From: Gemmobacter nectariphilus DSM 15620
GTDB taxonomy: Bacteria; Pseudomonadota; Alphaproteobacteria; Rhodobacterales; Rhodobacteraceae
DNA length: 64,000 nucleotides
NCBI RefSeq assembly: GCF_000429765.1
Contig: NZ_AUCM01000006.1
Location: 62,001-126,000, forward strand
Reading direction: 5' to 3'
A program made the translations under genes and the position numbers. The notes under the pieces are model-generated. The model was not told where the DNA came from. It searched no databases and worked only from the letters and a program-made list of their open reading frames with translations. This document shows positions 17,235-26,329 of this stretch, in pieces. Each line of letters opens with the position of its first letter. The first letter of the stretch is position 1.

Positions 17235-17309
17235 GGGGGGGCTGTCTGCCCCCCTCTGGCCCGTTCCGGGCCATTCACCCCCCGAGGATATTTGGATCAA
17301 GGCGAAAGG
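17235..17309 (-). repeat. Intergenic repeat copy 3
   Basis: On the minus strand after the D-aminoacylase gene: CCTTTCGCCTTGATCC, AAATATCCTCGGGGGG, then hairpins GGCCC/GGGCC and GGGGGGC-AGACA-GCCCCCC. It fills much of the 254-base gap before the LysR gene; nothing else was recognised in that gap. Confidence 0.8.
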
Positions 17310-17330
17310 AAAGTGCGCCTTGGCGGCGGA

Positions 17331-18815
17331 TCACCCGGCCGGTCTTGCGGCCGCCATCTTGTGCGCCGCGCGGTCGCGCCGCAGGTAGCGTCCCGGGCGC
17401 GCGCCGGTGGGGCGGCCATCTTCCCAGACCGGGGCGCCGTTCACCATCACAAGGGCGATGCCGGCCGCTGGCTGGATCGGATCGGTATAGGTGGCGCGGT
17501 CGGCAATGGTGCGGTCGTCGAACAGCGTGATGTCGGCCATGAACCCGGCCCGCAGCTCGCCCCGTTCGGCCAGGCCGATCTCGCTGGCGGTCAGCCCGGT
17601 CATCTTGTGGACCGCCGTTTCCAGATCGAACAGCCCCAGATCGCGCGCATAGCGGCCGAGCACACGCGGGAAGGTGCCCCACAGGCGCGGATGCGGCCGT
17701 TCGTCATGCGGCAGGCCGTCAGAGCCGATCATCGTGGGCGGGTAGGCCAGGATGCGCTGGACGTCTTCCTCGCACATGCGGAAATAGACCGCGCCGGCCG
17801 GGATCAGCCGGGCGCAGGCCGTATCCAGATCGCAGCCCCATTCGGCGCAGATATCGGACAGCTCGCGCCCGGCCATCTGCGGCGCGCCGACCGACCAGGT
17901 GACGATGGTGCGCGGGCTGACCTTGGCATGAGACGCCGTGAGGATGGTCGAGCTGGCCTCGTAGGGGTAGCAATCGAGGCAGATCTGCTGATCCGCCCGA
18001 TGGGCGCCAATATGGGCGAGCGTCTGGACGGACTGGCCAAAATTTTCCTCGCCGGCCAGTTTGTGGTGCGAGATCAGCACCTGAACCCCCAGCGCGCGGC
18101 CGACGGCGAAGCTTTCGTCCAGGGCCTCGATGCTGTGCCCGCTTTCGTCGCGCATATGGGTGGCATAAAGGCCGTCATGCGCGGCGATGGGGCGGGTGAC
18201 CTCGATCACCTCTTCGGTCGTGGCGGCAATCGCAGGCGGATAGGCAAGGCCGGTCGAGACACCCAGCGCGCCGGCCTCCATCGCCTCGGCGACCAGGTCC
18301 TGCATGGCGGCAATCTGGGCCGGGCTGGCCGGGCGGGTCAGATCATCCATGGTGATGGCGCGCAGGGTGGTATGGCCGACGTAGTGGGCGCAGTTCACCG
18401 CGGCAGGCGTCGCATTGAACGCCGCGACATAGGCGGCGAAGGTCGGAAAGCGATACCAGTCGCCCGAGGCATCCAGCAGATCCAGCGGCGGGGTCACCGG
18501 GCGCTTGACCGGCACCGGCATGGGCGCCAGCGAGATCCCGCAATTGCCGCCGATGACGGTGGTGACGCCCTGGCTGACCTTGGCGGTCATCGACGGGTCG
18601 GAAAACAGGATGCGGTCGTCGTGGGTGTGCACATCGATGAAGCCGGGTGCCGCGATCAGGCCCGTCGCGTCGATCTCGCGCGCCGCGCTGTGGCCGGACA
18701 GATCGCCGATCGCCGTGATCCGGTCACCATCGACGGCAATGTCGGCGGTGCGGCGCGGGGCGCCGGTGCCGTCGATCACGGTGGCATGGCGGATCAGGAT
18801 GTCGTGGCGGGTCAT
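17331..18815 (-). CDS. N-acyl-D-amino acid deacylase (D-aminoacylase, amidohydrolase superfamily)
   Basis: The 494-residue enzyme matches D-aminoacylases in length and order of motifs: a small N-terminal beta domain (DILIRHATVIDGTG), metal-binding GFIDVHTHDD (His63, His65), TTVIGGNCGISLAP (about 83-96), ATHMRDESGHSIEALDE, VLISHHKLAG (about 248-257) and the late catalytic IGSDGLPHDERPHPR. It hydrolyses N-acyl-D-amino acids to the D-amino acid and a carboxylate in the cytosol. Its start overlaps the stop of the upstream unrecognised gene by four bases (ATGA), so the two are translationally coupled and probably act on the same substrate. No D-amino acid oxidase, racemase or transporter is adjacent. 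Repeat copy 3 follows the stop codon. Substrate preference within the family is not determinable here. Confidence 0.93.
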   Translation of the reverse strand: MTRHDILIRHATVIDGTGAPRRTADIAVDGDRITAIGDLSGHSAAREIDATGLIAAPGFIDVHTHDDRILFSDPSMTAKVSQGVTTVIGGNCGISLAPMPVPVKRPVTPPLDLLDASGDWYRFPTFAAYVAAFNATPAAVNCAHYVGHTTLRAITMDDLTRPASPAQIAAMQDLVAEAMEAGALGVSTGLAYPPAIAATTEEVIEVTRPIAAHDGLYATHMRDESGHSIEALDESFAVGRALGVQVLISHHKLAGEENFGQSVQTLAHIGAHRADQQICLDCYPYEASSTILTASHAKVSPRTIVTWSVGAPQMAGRELSDICAEWGCDLDTACARLIPAGAVYFRMCEEDVQRILAYPPTMIGSDGLPHDERPHPRLWGTFPRVLGRYARDLGLFDLETAVHKMTGLTASEIGLAERGELRAGFMADITLFDDRTIADRATYTDPIQPAAGIALVMVNGAPVWEDGRPTGARPGRYLRRDRAAHKMAAARPAG

Positions 18816-19741
18816 GTCGGGGTCCGTTCATAAAGGAAACAGCGTTGAGCAAGTCCGGGGCGGGCGATCAGCACGCCGCCCCGCAGATCGGCAAAGGCTT
18901 CGCTGGCCGCCCAGCCGATGTGGCGGCCCGATTGCCAGATCGGCACGCGGGCATAGACGGCCGTGATACCGGGTTTCGGGCCGAAATAGGCCGGATCGGC
19001 GCTGTGGATGGCGGTCACCAGGCCCGAGGTGTCGATCTCTACTGCCTCATGTCCGGCGGGGGTGACGGGAACGCGATCCGGCAATTGCCCGAACGCCAGC
19101 GGCGCGGGGCCAAGGCCCATGACCTCGGCGGCAATCGCACCAAGGGCTGCTGCCAGCGCATCGCCCGGCAACCTGACCGTGGTGATGGAATTGTAAAGGA
19201 TCGCACAGGCCGCATCGCCTTGCTGCATCACATGACGCCCGGTATCGCCGCGCCCTTCCACCCGCGGGCTGTTGGCGGCCAGCACCGGGCCGGACCATGG
19301 CAGGCAGATCAGCCCAGCATCCATCGCCGGGCCAAGGGACAAAAGCGCCTCCAGCCCCGCCTGTGTCAGCCTGCCCTGCGCCATCGCCGCCAGCGCCGCC
19401 AGATTGACCGGGCGGCCATCGGGCAGCGGGCTGGTCGGCAGGCGATGGCCGGTGACAAGACCGCCCGCATTGCCAGGCAGGAACTGGGTCAGCGGCTCGG
19501 GCCGGTCAGGGCCGCTGGAGATCAGCGCAGCGTGCCGCGCCTTGGCCCAGCCATCGGGCAGGGTCAGGCCGCTGGTGCCGCCGCGCTGGGTGGTGGCATA
19601 ACGGGTCTCTCCGACGCCATCGCGCCAGGCGAAAACGCAAAAGCCCCCGATCTCGCCCCGGCCCAGCAATTCGGCCGCCAGCAGGGCGCGCCAGGCGGCA
19701 AGCCCGGCCCCGGGTCCGCGCGTGGCTATTCCGATGGTCAT
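18812..19741 (-). CDS. Unrecognised protein coupled to D-aminoacylase
   Basis: I do not recognise this 309-residue protein. It starts MTIGIATRGPGAGLAAWRAL, with a small-residue loop after a short strand that recalls the opening of some Ntn-type or glycine-rich cofactor folds, but no catalytic motif can be named. It has alternating strands and loops (AAELLGRGEIGGFCVFAWRD, VLAANSPRVEGRGDTGRHVMQ), no signal peptide, no membrane segment, and a C-terminal LRGGVLIARPGLAQRCFLYE. The start at 19741 is supported by GGAGGG 8 bases upstream; an earlier Met adds 12 residues and lacks support. It is the first gene of a two-gene operon whose second gene, a D-aminoacylase, begins inside its stop codon. A role in handling N-acyl-D-amino acids or peptides is an inference from that coupling only. 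Confidence 0.75.
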   Translation of the reverse strand: MTIGIATRGPGAGLAAWRALLAAELLGRGEIGGFCVFAWRDGVGETRYATTQRGGTSGLTLPDGWAKARHAALISSGPDRPEPLTQFLPGNAGGLVTGHRLPTSPLPDGRPVNLAALAAMAQGRLTQAGLEALLSLGPAMDAGLICLPWSGPVLAANSPRVEGRGDTGRHVMQQGDAACAILYNSITTVRLPGDALAAALGAIAAEVMGLGPAPLAFGQLPDRVPVTPAGHEAVEIDTSGLVTAIHSADPAYFGPKPGITAVYARVPIWQSGRHIGWAASEAFADLRGGVLIARPGLAQRCFLYERTPT

Positions 19742-19804
19742 GGACGAACCCTCCCTACGCCCGGTCGCAGCTTTCACCGGGCGCAGCCAAGGGTCAATGG
19801 CCGA

Positions 19805-22800
19805 TCAGCGGGCCGCCAGCCGCCCGCGCGTCAGTCGCCGCACGACGACATAGAACGAGGGGACCATGAAGATGCCGATGAAGGTGGCCGCCACCATCCC
19901 GCCCAGCACCCCGATGCCTATGGCATTTTGCGCACCTGCCCCCGCGCCGGTGGCAACGGCCAGCGGCAGCACGCCCAGAATGAACGCCAGCGAGGTCATC
20001 AGGATCGGCCGCAATCGCAGCTTCGCGGCCTCGAGCGCGGCCTGAACGGCGGTGCGGCCCTGACTTTCCAGCTCGCGCGCGAATTCGACGATCAGGATGG
20101 CGTTCTTGGCCGCAAGCCCGATGGTCGTCAGGATGCCGACCTTGAAATAGACGTCGTTCTGCTGGCCGAACCACCAGGCAGCGGCCAGCGCGCCCAGCAC
20201 CCCGACCGGGACCGACAGCATCACCGACAGCGGAATCGCCCAGCTTTCATAGAGCGCGGCCAGGCACAGGAACACCACCAGCACCGACAGCGCATAAAGA
20301 TACGGCGCCTGCGCGCCCGACTGGCGTTCCTGATAGCTGAGGTCGGTCCAGGCCACCCCCCAACCGCCGTCCAGCCCGGCAACCAGTTCCTCCATCACCT
20401 CCATCGCCTCGCCCGAGGAAATGCCGGGGCCGGGCGCGCCCGAAATCGACACGGCCGGCAGACCGTCGATGCGTTGCAGGGTCGGCGTGACCGGCGCCCA
20501 GTCGATCGAGGTGAAGGCGGCAAAGGGCACCATCTCGCCCTTGGTGTTGCGGGCATACCAGTTCTCGATGTCTTCGGGCTGCATCCGGCCACTGGCCTCG
20601 CCCTGCACGATCACCGGGCGCAGGCGGTTGCCCATCTGGAAATCGTTCACCTCGCGCCCGGCAAAGATGATCGACAGCATCGAGTTCACCGAGCTCAGCG
20701 ACACCCCAAGCGCCCCGGCCTTTTCCTGGTCGATGATCAGCCGCAGCGCCGCCTTTTCCTCGGAGGCGCCCGAACGGACCGAGGTCAGGCGGCTGTCTGC
20801 CGTGGCGGTCGCCGTCAGCTGGGCAGCCGCGGCAAACAGCGCATCGGTGCCATTTCCGGCCTGATCCACCAGATACATCGAAAAGCCGGACGCCGTGCCC
20901 ATGCCCGGAATCGCCGGCGGCTGGGTAAAGAACACCCGCCCGGCCCGATGCCCGCCAAACCGGCGGTTCGCGCGCTGCGCAAGGGCCGAGGCAGCGCTGT
21001 CTGCCTCGGTCCGGTCGTCGAAGTCGCGCAGCTTGATGAACATCATCGCGTTGTTCTGGCCCGACCGCCCGAACCCGAAGCCAAGCGCCACAAAGGTCGA
21101 TTGCACCGTCGCGGCCTCTTGGGTCAGCATGTAATCCTCGACCTCTTGCACGACGGCAAGCGTCTGGTCGGTGGTGGTGCCTTCGGTCAGCTGGATCATG
21201 GTCATCAGCACGCCCTGATCCTCGGTCGGCAGAAAGCTGCTGTTGATCCGGCCGAACAGATGCCAGGCGCCGCCACCGATCAGCCCCAGCACCAGCAGCA
21301 TCGCAAATGGCCAGCGCAGCAGGCCCGACAGCGTGCCGCCATAGCCCCGGATCGCGGCGCCAAAGCCGCGGTTGAAGGCCCGCGCCGGCAGGCCCAGCAC
21401 CCCGCGCGGCGGCCCCGCATGGCGCAGCATGGTGGCGCACAGCGCCGGGGTCAGGATCAGCGCGACCAGCACCGAAAACACCATCGCCGAAATGATCGTG
21501 ACCGAGAACTGGCGATAGATCACCCCGGTCGATCCGCCCATGAAGGCCATGGGCAGGAAGACCGCCGACAGCACAAGACCAATGCCGATCAGCGCGCCGG
21601 TGATCTGGCCCATGCTTTTCTCGGTCGCCTCGACGGGGGGCAGGTGATCTTCGCTCATCACCCGCTCGACGTTTTCCACCACGACGATGGCGTCATCGAC
21701 CAGAAGGCCGATGGCCAGCACCATGGCGAACATGGTCAACGTGTTGATCGAATAGCCCAGCACTGCCAGCACCGCGAATGTGCCCAGCAGAACCACCGGA
21801 ACGGCGATGATCGGGATCAGCGTCGCCCGCCAGTTCTGGAGGAACACCAGGATCACCAGGAACACCAGCCCGATCGCCTCGGCCAGGGTGTGCCAGACCT
21901 TCTCGATCGACAGTTCCACAAAGGGCGAGGTGTCATAGGCCCATTCGACCTCGATCCCTTCGGGCAGCGCGGGTTTGAGCCGCTCCATGGTGGCGCGCAC
22001 GGCGGCGGCGGTGTCGATGGCATTGGCGCCGGTAGCCAGGTTCACCCCGAACCCGGCCGAATTCAGCCGGTTGAAGCGTGACCCGCCGCCATAGCTGGAC
22101 TGCCCGATCTCGATTCGCGCAACATCGCCCAGACGGACGATGCGGCCTTCGGTCGTGGTGGTCAGCAAGATGCGCTCGAATTCCTCGACCGTGGTCAGCT
22201 GGCTTTGCGCGGTGATCGTGGCGGTGAACTGCTGGCCCGGAATCACCGGCTGGGCCCCCAGCGAGCCAACCGAGACCGTGGTGTTCTGCGCCTGAACCGC
22301 GGCGACCACATCGGTCGGGGTCAGCTGGAATTGCACCAGGCGCATCGGATCCAGCCAGATCCGCATGGCATAGTTCGACCCGAAGACGTTGATCCCGCCC
22401 ACCCCTTCGGTGCGGTTGATCGCGCCCTCGACCGTGGTGCGCATCATGTCGCCCAGTTGCAGCGTCGAATAGCGTCCGTCGGTCGAAACCAGCGAGCCGA
22501 CCATCAGGATCGAATCCGACGAACGCGACACCCGCACGCCCGAGGATTGCACCGTTTCCGGCAGCCGCGAGACGATGCGCTGCACCCGGGTCTGAACCTC
22601 GTTCAGCGCGTCGATCGGCTTGACGGAATCGTCAAAGGTCAGGCTGATCGACGCCCGCCCCTCGGACGAGGTGGACACCGTGTAAAGCAGCCCGTCCAGC
22701 CCGGTCAGGCTGTCCTCGATCACCTCGGTGACGGAATTCTGCACGGCTTCGGCGGTTGCGCCGCCATAGTTGGCCGTGATGCGGATCGTCGTGGGCGCGA

Positions 22801-22912
22801 TGTTCGGATATTGCGAAATCTGAAGCTGGGTGATCGACCAGGCACCGGCCAGCATGGTGACAATCGCCAGAACCCAGGCAAAGACCGGGCGATGGATAAA
22901 AAAGCGCGCCAT
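19805..22912 (-). CDS. RND multidrug efflux permease (HAE1, AcrB/MexB-like)
   Basis: The 1035-residue protein has the length and duplicated layout of HAE1 pumps: a first helix (FFIHRPVFAWVLAIVTMLAG), a large periplasmic porter loop to about residue 335, a cluster of helices, a second loop (about 560-865) and a second cluster ending in a polar tail. The proton-relay pair Asp406-Asp407 is present in IGLLVDDAIVVVENVER. The N-terminal segment QISQYPNIAPTTI is typical of drug-exporting rather than metal-exporting RND proteins. It works in the inner membrane with the membrane-fusion protein encoded 3 bases upstream and an outer-membrane channel that is not encoded here. The operon has no TetR gene beside it; the LysR gene upstream is the only candidate regulator and more likely serves yeiH. 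Confidence 0.95.
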   Translation of the reverse strand: MARFFIHRPVFAWVLAIVTMLAGAWSITQLQISQYPNIAPTTIRITANYGGATAEAVQNSVTEVIEDSLTGLDGLLYTVSTSSEGRASISLTFDDSVKPIDALNEVQTRVQRIVSRLPETVQSSGVRVSRSSDSILMVGSLVSTDGRYSTLQLGDMMRTTVEGAINRTEGVGGINVFGSNYAMRIWLDPMRLVQFQLTPTDVVAAVQAQNTTVSVGSLGAQPVIPGQQFTATITAQSQLTTVEEFERILLTTTTEGRIVRLGDVARIEIGQSSYGGGSRFNRLNSAGFGVNLATGANAIDTAAAVRATMERLKPALPEGIEVEWAYDTSPFVELSIEKVWHTLAEAIGLVFLVILVFLQNWRATLIPIIAVPVVLLGTFAVLAVLGYSINTLTMFAMVLAIGLLVDDAIVVVENVERVMSEDHLPPVEATEKSMGQITGALIGIGLVLSAVFLPMAFMGGSTGVIYRQFSVTIISAMVFSVLVALILTPALCATMLRHAGPPRGVLGLPARAFNRGFGAAIRGYGGTLSGLLRWPFAMLLVLGLIGGGAWHLFGRINSSFLPTEDQGVLMTMIQLTEGTTTDQTLAVVQEVEDYMLTQEAATVQSTFVALGFGFGRSGQNNAMMFIKLRDFDDRTEADSAASALAQRANRRFGGHRAGRVFFTQPPAIPGMGTASGFSMYLVDQAGNGTDALFAAAAQLTATATADSRLTSVRSGASEEKAALRLIIDQEKAGALGVSLSSVNSMLSIIFAGREVNDFQMGNRLRPVIVQGEASGRMQPEDIENWYARNTKGEMVPFAAFTSIDWAPVTPTLQRIDGLPAVSISGAPGPGISSGEAMEVMEELVAGLDGGWGVAWTDLSYQERQSGAQAPYLYALSVLVVFLCLAALYESWAIPLSVMLSVPVGVLGALAAAWWFGQQNDVYFKVGILTTIGLAAKNAILIVEFARELESQGRTAVQAALEAAKLRLRPILMTSLAFILGVLPLAVATGAGAGAQNAIGIGVLGGMVAATFIGIFMVPSFYVVVRRLTRGRLAAR

Positions 22913-22915
22913 CGG

Positions 22916-24094
22916 TCAGTTCCCCGGACCCGTCTTGGCCGGCGCGCTGTCGCGCGTCACGCCAAGCGCATCAATGGTCACGGGAATGGTCTGGATGTCT
23001 GCGCCTTCGCGCAGGTTCGACAGGCCGTCAACGATCAGGTGATCGCCCTCTTCGACACCGGCCGTGACGACCCAGGCGTTGCTGTAGCTGCCCGTCGCCT
23101 CGATGACGACGCGGCGGGCCTTGCCATCGCGGGCCAGCCATGCGGTCAAGGTGCCGTCCGAGGATCGGGTGGTCGCCCGCTGCGGCACCAGAATCGCGCG
23201 CATGGTGCCCAGCGTCACCTCGACCCGCAGGAACTGGCCCGGCAGGATCAGCCGGTCGGGGTTGTCAAAGCGGATCCGCATGTCCACCGTGCCGGTGCTG
23301 GAGGAAACCTCGGTGCCCAGAACGACCAGCTCGCCCTGCCGGTCATAGGGCACGCCGGTTTCCAGCAGCAGCCGCAGGCCGACGTGGTCACCCTGCTGCA
23401 CCTTGCCCGATTCCACCCGGTCGCGCACCCGCAGCATGCCCGAGCTGGAATCGGCCACATCGACATAGATCGGGTCCAGCCGGGTGACCGTGGCCAGCGC
23501 CGTGGTCTGGTTTGCCGTGACCAGCGCGCCCACCGACACCTCGGCCTTGCCGGCGACACCGGCGATGGGGCTGGTGATCGTGGTATGGTCCAGGTCGATC
23601 TGGGCGGATTCCAGATTGGCCTGTGCCGCAGCCAGCCCGGATTCCGCCTTGGCCACCGCCGCCTCGGCGGTCTGCAGGTTGGCGGCCGTCGCCGCACTGC
23701 CTTGCAAGGCGCGATAGCGCGCGGCCGTCGCGCGGGCGGTGGCAAGTTCTGCCTCGGCCCCCGACACGGCCGCACGGGCCGAGGCCAGCGCGGCCCTGTA
23801 AGTCACATCCTCGATGCGGAACATCGGATCGCCAGGTTTCAGCGCGGCGCCCGGCTGATACAGGATTTCGACGATGGCCCCGCTGACACGCGGGCGGATA
23901 TCGGTCCTTTCAAACGCCACCGCCCGCCCTGGCAGCGTGCGGACATAGGGCACGTCCTCGACCTTCAGCGCAACGATGCCCACCTTGGCCGGCCCCCGCG
24001 CCCCGCCAGGCGGCCCGCCCTGCGCCAGCACCAGCCCGGGCGCCAGCAGCATCAAGGCCATGGCAGCGGCTGCCAAGAAAGCGGATCGTCTCAT
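22916..24094 (-). CDS. RND efflux membrane-fusion protein (AcrA/MexA-like)
   Basis: This 392-residue protein begins with a signal peptide (RRSAFLAAAAMALMLLAPGLVLAQ). It then shows the membrane-fusion layout: a first lipoyl/beta strand part with VRTLPGRAVAFERTDIRPRVSGAI (about 45-68), a coiled-coil hairpin rich in Ala and Glu (ARAAVSGAEAELATARATAARYRAL to AQANLESAQIDLDHTTI, about 100-160), a return strand SPIAGVAGKAEVSVGALV, and beta-barrel segments to the C-terminus. No lipobox Cys is seen in the signal region, unlike AcrA. The ATG at 24094 was chosen because the signal peptide starts there; upstream in-frame sequence to 24217 is not signal-like. The permease starts 3 bases after the stop, so both are one operon. 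LysR lies 138 bases upstream in the same direction. Confidence 0.92.
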   Translation of the reverse strand: MRRSAFLAAAAMALMLLAPGLVLAQGGPPGGARGPAKVGIVALKVEDVPYVRTLPGRAVAFERTDIRPRVSGAIVEILYQPGAALKPGDPMFRIEDVTYRAALASARAAVSGAEAELATARATAARYRALQGSAATAANLQTAEAAVAKAESGLAAAQANLESAQIDLDHTTITSPIAGVAGKAEVSVGALVTANQTTALATVTRLDPIYVDVADSSSGMLRVRDRVESGKVQQGDHVGLRLLLETGVPYDRQGELVVLGTEVSSSTGTVDMRIRFDNPDRLILPGQFLRVEVTLGTMRAILVPQRATTRSSDGTLTAWLARDGKARRVVIEATGSYSNAWVVTAGVEEGDHLIVDGLSNLREGADIQTIPVTIDALGVTRDSAPAKTGPGN

Positions 24095-24232
24095 TCCATG
24101 CCCCACATTATCCCGAGCCACTTGTACGGCCAGCCATCCGGTTTCCGTCGCGGAAAAACGGCAAACAGCCTGACATTTCCCAAGCGTGACGCGAAGGGAT
24201 TCCCGGCGCAATGCCAATCTTGATCAAACGCC

Positions 24233-25117
24233 TCAACTGCCTGCGAGCAAGAGCGCCAGAAGGGCCGCCATCGCGCGGCTTTCATGCCGCTTGCGATGGC
24301 GGATCGCCGAAAAGACGCGCGGCGCCAGATCGAACCCGGCCACGGCCACCAGCCCTTGCGCCAGATGCGGCGCGGCGGCCCGGCGCGACAGGACGGTCGC
24401 CGCCTCGCCCCCCTCGATGGCAGCGATGCAGGCCTCGTTGCTGGGCAGTTCCAGCAGCACCGACAGCGCCCCCGCCCCCATGCCGACCCGCGCCAGATCG
24501 GCGTCAAAGGCCAGCCGGGTGCCCGACCCGGCCTCGCGCAGCACCCAGGCCGAGGCCGCCAGATCGGCCGGGGCCAGGCGCCGCCCGTCGGCCCAGGGGT
24601 GGCCGCATCCGACCAGCACGACCATAGTATCCTTGGCAAGCGGCTGCACGATCAGGTCGGGCGCGCTGACAACGCCCTCGACAACGCCCAGATCGGCGCT
24701 GCCCTCGGCCACCGCCGCAGCGACGGTGCTGGTGTTGCCGGGCACGAACTCCAGCCCGACCTGAGGATACAACGCACGATAGCGCACCAGATGACGGGGC
24801 AGCCAATAGGCCGAAACCGTCTGGCTGGCCTGCACCCGCAGACTGCCGCCGACCCCGCTGCCCAGATCGGCCAGCACATCCGCCGCCGCCTCGGCCTGCT
24901 GCACCAGCGCGCGGGCATGGGGCACAAAGCGCCGCCCCGCATCGGTCAGCGCGATATTGCGCCCCACCCGGTCGAACAGCCGCACATCATGGCGCGCCTC
25001 CAGCGCCGCGATGGCGGCACTGACCGCCGATTGCGTCATGTTCAGCGCCTGCGCCGCGCGGGTCACATGCTCGGTCCCCGCGACCGCCAGAAAGACGCGC
25101 AGCTGATCCAGTGTCAT
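24233..25117 (-). CDS. LysR family transcriptional regulator divergent from yeiH
   Basis: The 294-residue protein is a standard LysR regulator. Its winged helix-turn-helix is at residues 1-60 (MTLDQLRVFLAVAGTEHVTR, AAQALNMTQSAVSAAIAALEA) and its effector domain begins at SLRVQASQTVSAYWLPRHL (about 92-110). This N-terminus (TLDQLRVF...QSAVSAAI) resembles the CysB/CbbR/YeiE branch. YeiE-like genes beside yeiH are a common pairing, and that is the arrangement here: the two genes are divergent with 143 bases between starts. Two imperfect 20-bp direct repeats three helical turns apart lie in that gap. The efflux operon lies 138 bases downstream on the same strand and could be read through, but no LysR-type site was seen there. 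The effector is not known. Confidence 0.92.
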   Translation of the reverse strand: MTLDQLRVFLAVAGTEHVTRAAQALNMTQSAVSAAIAALEARHDVRLFDRVGRNIALTDAGRRFVPHARALVQQAEAAADVLADLGSGVGGSLRVQASQTVSAYWLPRHLVRYRALYPQVGLEFVPGNTSTVAAAVAEGSADLGVVEGVVSAPDLIVQPLAKDTMVVLVGCGHPWADGRRLAPADLAASAWVLREAGSGTRLAFDADLARVGMGAGALSVLLELPSNEACIAAIEGGEAATVLSRRAAAPHLAQGLVAVAGFDLAPRVFSAIRHRKRHESRAMAALLALLLAGS

Positions 25118-25167
25118 TGGGCGCTCCGGTTGGCCATGTCGCTACCTAGCGGCGCCGGCACGGGAAC

Positions 25168-25218
25168 ATCAATCCAAAGCATCGAACGGTTTGAGAAAAT
25201 CAATCCATTGGACCGAAC
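25168..25218. promoter_or_regulatory. Tandem 20-bp direct repeats, probable LysR binding sites
   Basis: ATCAATCCAAAGCATCGAAC (25168-25187) and ATCAATCCATTGGACCGAAC (25199-25218) share 16 of 20 bases and start 31 bp apart, so they fall on the same DNA face. They lie between the divergent LysR and yeiH starts, 51 and 43 bases from them. Confidence 0.6.
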
Positions 25219-25260
25219 ATTCGCAGAATGACATACCGCCTGTGAACAGGCGAGGACAGC

Positions 25261-26262
25261 ATGAGCGCACCCACCACGGCCATCCGCCAGATTTCCCCCC
25301 TGCCCGGTCTGGCCCTGGCCGGCGGCCTTGCGGCGGCCGCCATGGGGCTGCGGCAGGCCAGCGGCATCGCGGTGCTCAGCCCGATGATCGTGGCGGTGCT
25401 GGCAGGGTTGATCGTGGGCAGCCTGTGGCGCGTGCCCGCCGCTGCCCGGCCCGGCCTTGCCCTGGCCACGCGGCCCGTGCTGCGGGCGGGCATCGTGCTG
25501 CTGGGGTTCCAGATCACCCTTGGCCATGTCTGGGCCCTGGGTCCGGCGGCTTTTGCCGTCTCGGCGCTGACGCTGCTGGCGACCTTTCTGGCCGTGCGTC
25601 TGGCGGGCCGGCTTCTGGGGGTTTCGGGCCCGCTGGGCACGCTGATCGCGGCCGGAACGGCGGTCTGCGGTGCCTCGGCAGTGATCGCCGCCAATCCGGT
25701 GGCCCAAGGCGATGACGAGGATGTGGCCTATGCCATCGCCTGCGTGACCATCTTCGGCACCATTGCCATGCTGGCGGCCCCGCTGCTGGCGGCCCCGCTG
25801 GGGCTGGCGGGCGAAAGCTATGGCATCTGGGTCGGCGCCTCGGTCCACGAGGTGGCGCAGGTGACAGCCGCCGCCTTCCAGCTTGGCGATGGCGCAGGCC
25901 ACGCGGGCACGGTGGCCAAGCTGATCCGGGTGATGCTGCTGGCCCCGCTGGTGCTGGGCCTCGCGCTGACGCTGCGCGGGCAGGCGCGCGGCGGCGCCTC
26001 GGCCGTGCCGGTGCCATTGTTCGTCCTTGGCTTCATCGCGGTCATGCTGCTCAACAGCGCGCTGGATCTGCCCACGGCGCTGCGCACCGGCGCCGCCCTG
26101 CTGGCAACGTTCCTGCTGTCTACCGGACTTGCCGCCATGGGCCTGATGACCGACCCGCGCCGCCTGCGCGCCCGTGGCGCGCGCCCGCTGCTGCTTGGGG
26201 CCTTCGGCACGATCTTCGCGGCCAGCTTCGCGGCAACGGCCGTGATTTTCCTGCACGCCTGA
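25261..26262 (+). CDS. yeiH: YeiH family putative sulfate/anion exporter
   Basis: The 333-residue membrane protein has about ten helices and the conserved features of the UPF0324/YeiH family: GLIVGSLWRVPAAARPGL (about 44-61), VLRAGIVLLGFQITLGHV (about 73-90), the glycine-rich GTLIAAGTAVCGASAVIAANPV (about 121-142) and the signature GIWVGASVHEVAQVTAAAFQLG (about 190-211). It sits in the inner membrane. The family is labelled as putative sulfate exporters, mainly by association with sulfur metabolism; direct evidence is limited. The ATG has GCGAGGA upstream. It is divergent from a LysR gene as in the enterobacterial yeiE-yeiH pair, which supports a single-gene regulated unit. The following gene, a zinc metallopeptidase, starts 67 bases later. 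Confidence 0.93.
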   Translation: MSAPTTAIRQISPLPGLALAGGLAAAAMGLRQASGIAVLSPMIVAVLAGLIVGSLWRVPAAARPGLALATRPVLRAGIVLLGFQITLGHVWALGPAAFAVSALTLLATFLAVRLAGRLLGVSGPLGTLIAAGTAVCGASAVIAANPVAQGDDEDVAYAIACVTIFGTIAMLAAPLLAAPLGLAGESYGIWVGASVHEVAQVTAAAFQLGDGAGHAGTVAKLIRVMLLAPLVLGLALTLRGQARGGASAVPVPLFVLGFIAVMLLNSALDLPTALRTGAALLATFLLSTGLAAMGLMTDPRRLRARGARPLLLGAFGTIFAASFAATAVIFLHA

Positions 26263-26329
26263 AACTCGCGCTTGACCTCGGCGTTGCCTTGGGTGCGATC
26301 TGGGCACCGGGCAATCCGGGGTGTCATTG

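Noticed and set aside
16115-17330. The LysR gene as regulator of the D-aminoacylase operon
   Set aside because: It is transcribed in the same direction downstream of the deacylase, not divergent, and no LysR-type site was seen upstream of that operon.
18845-22081. A long plus-strand open frame across the RND permease
   Set aside because: Antisense to a complete HAE1 pump and the unrecognised gene; composition (Arg, Gln, His, Gly rich) is that of reverse-strand GC-rich shadow.
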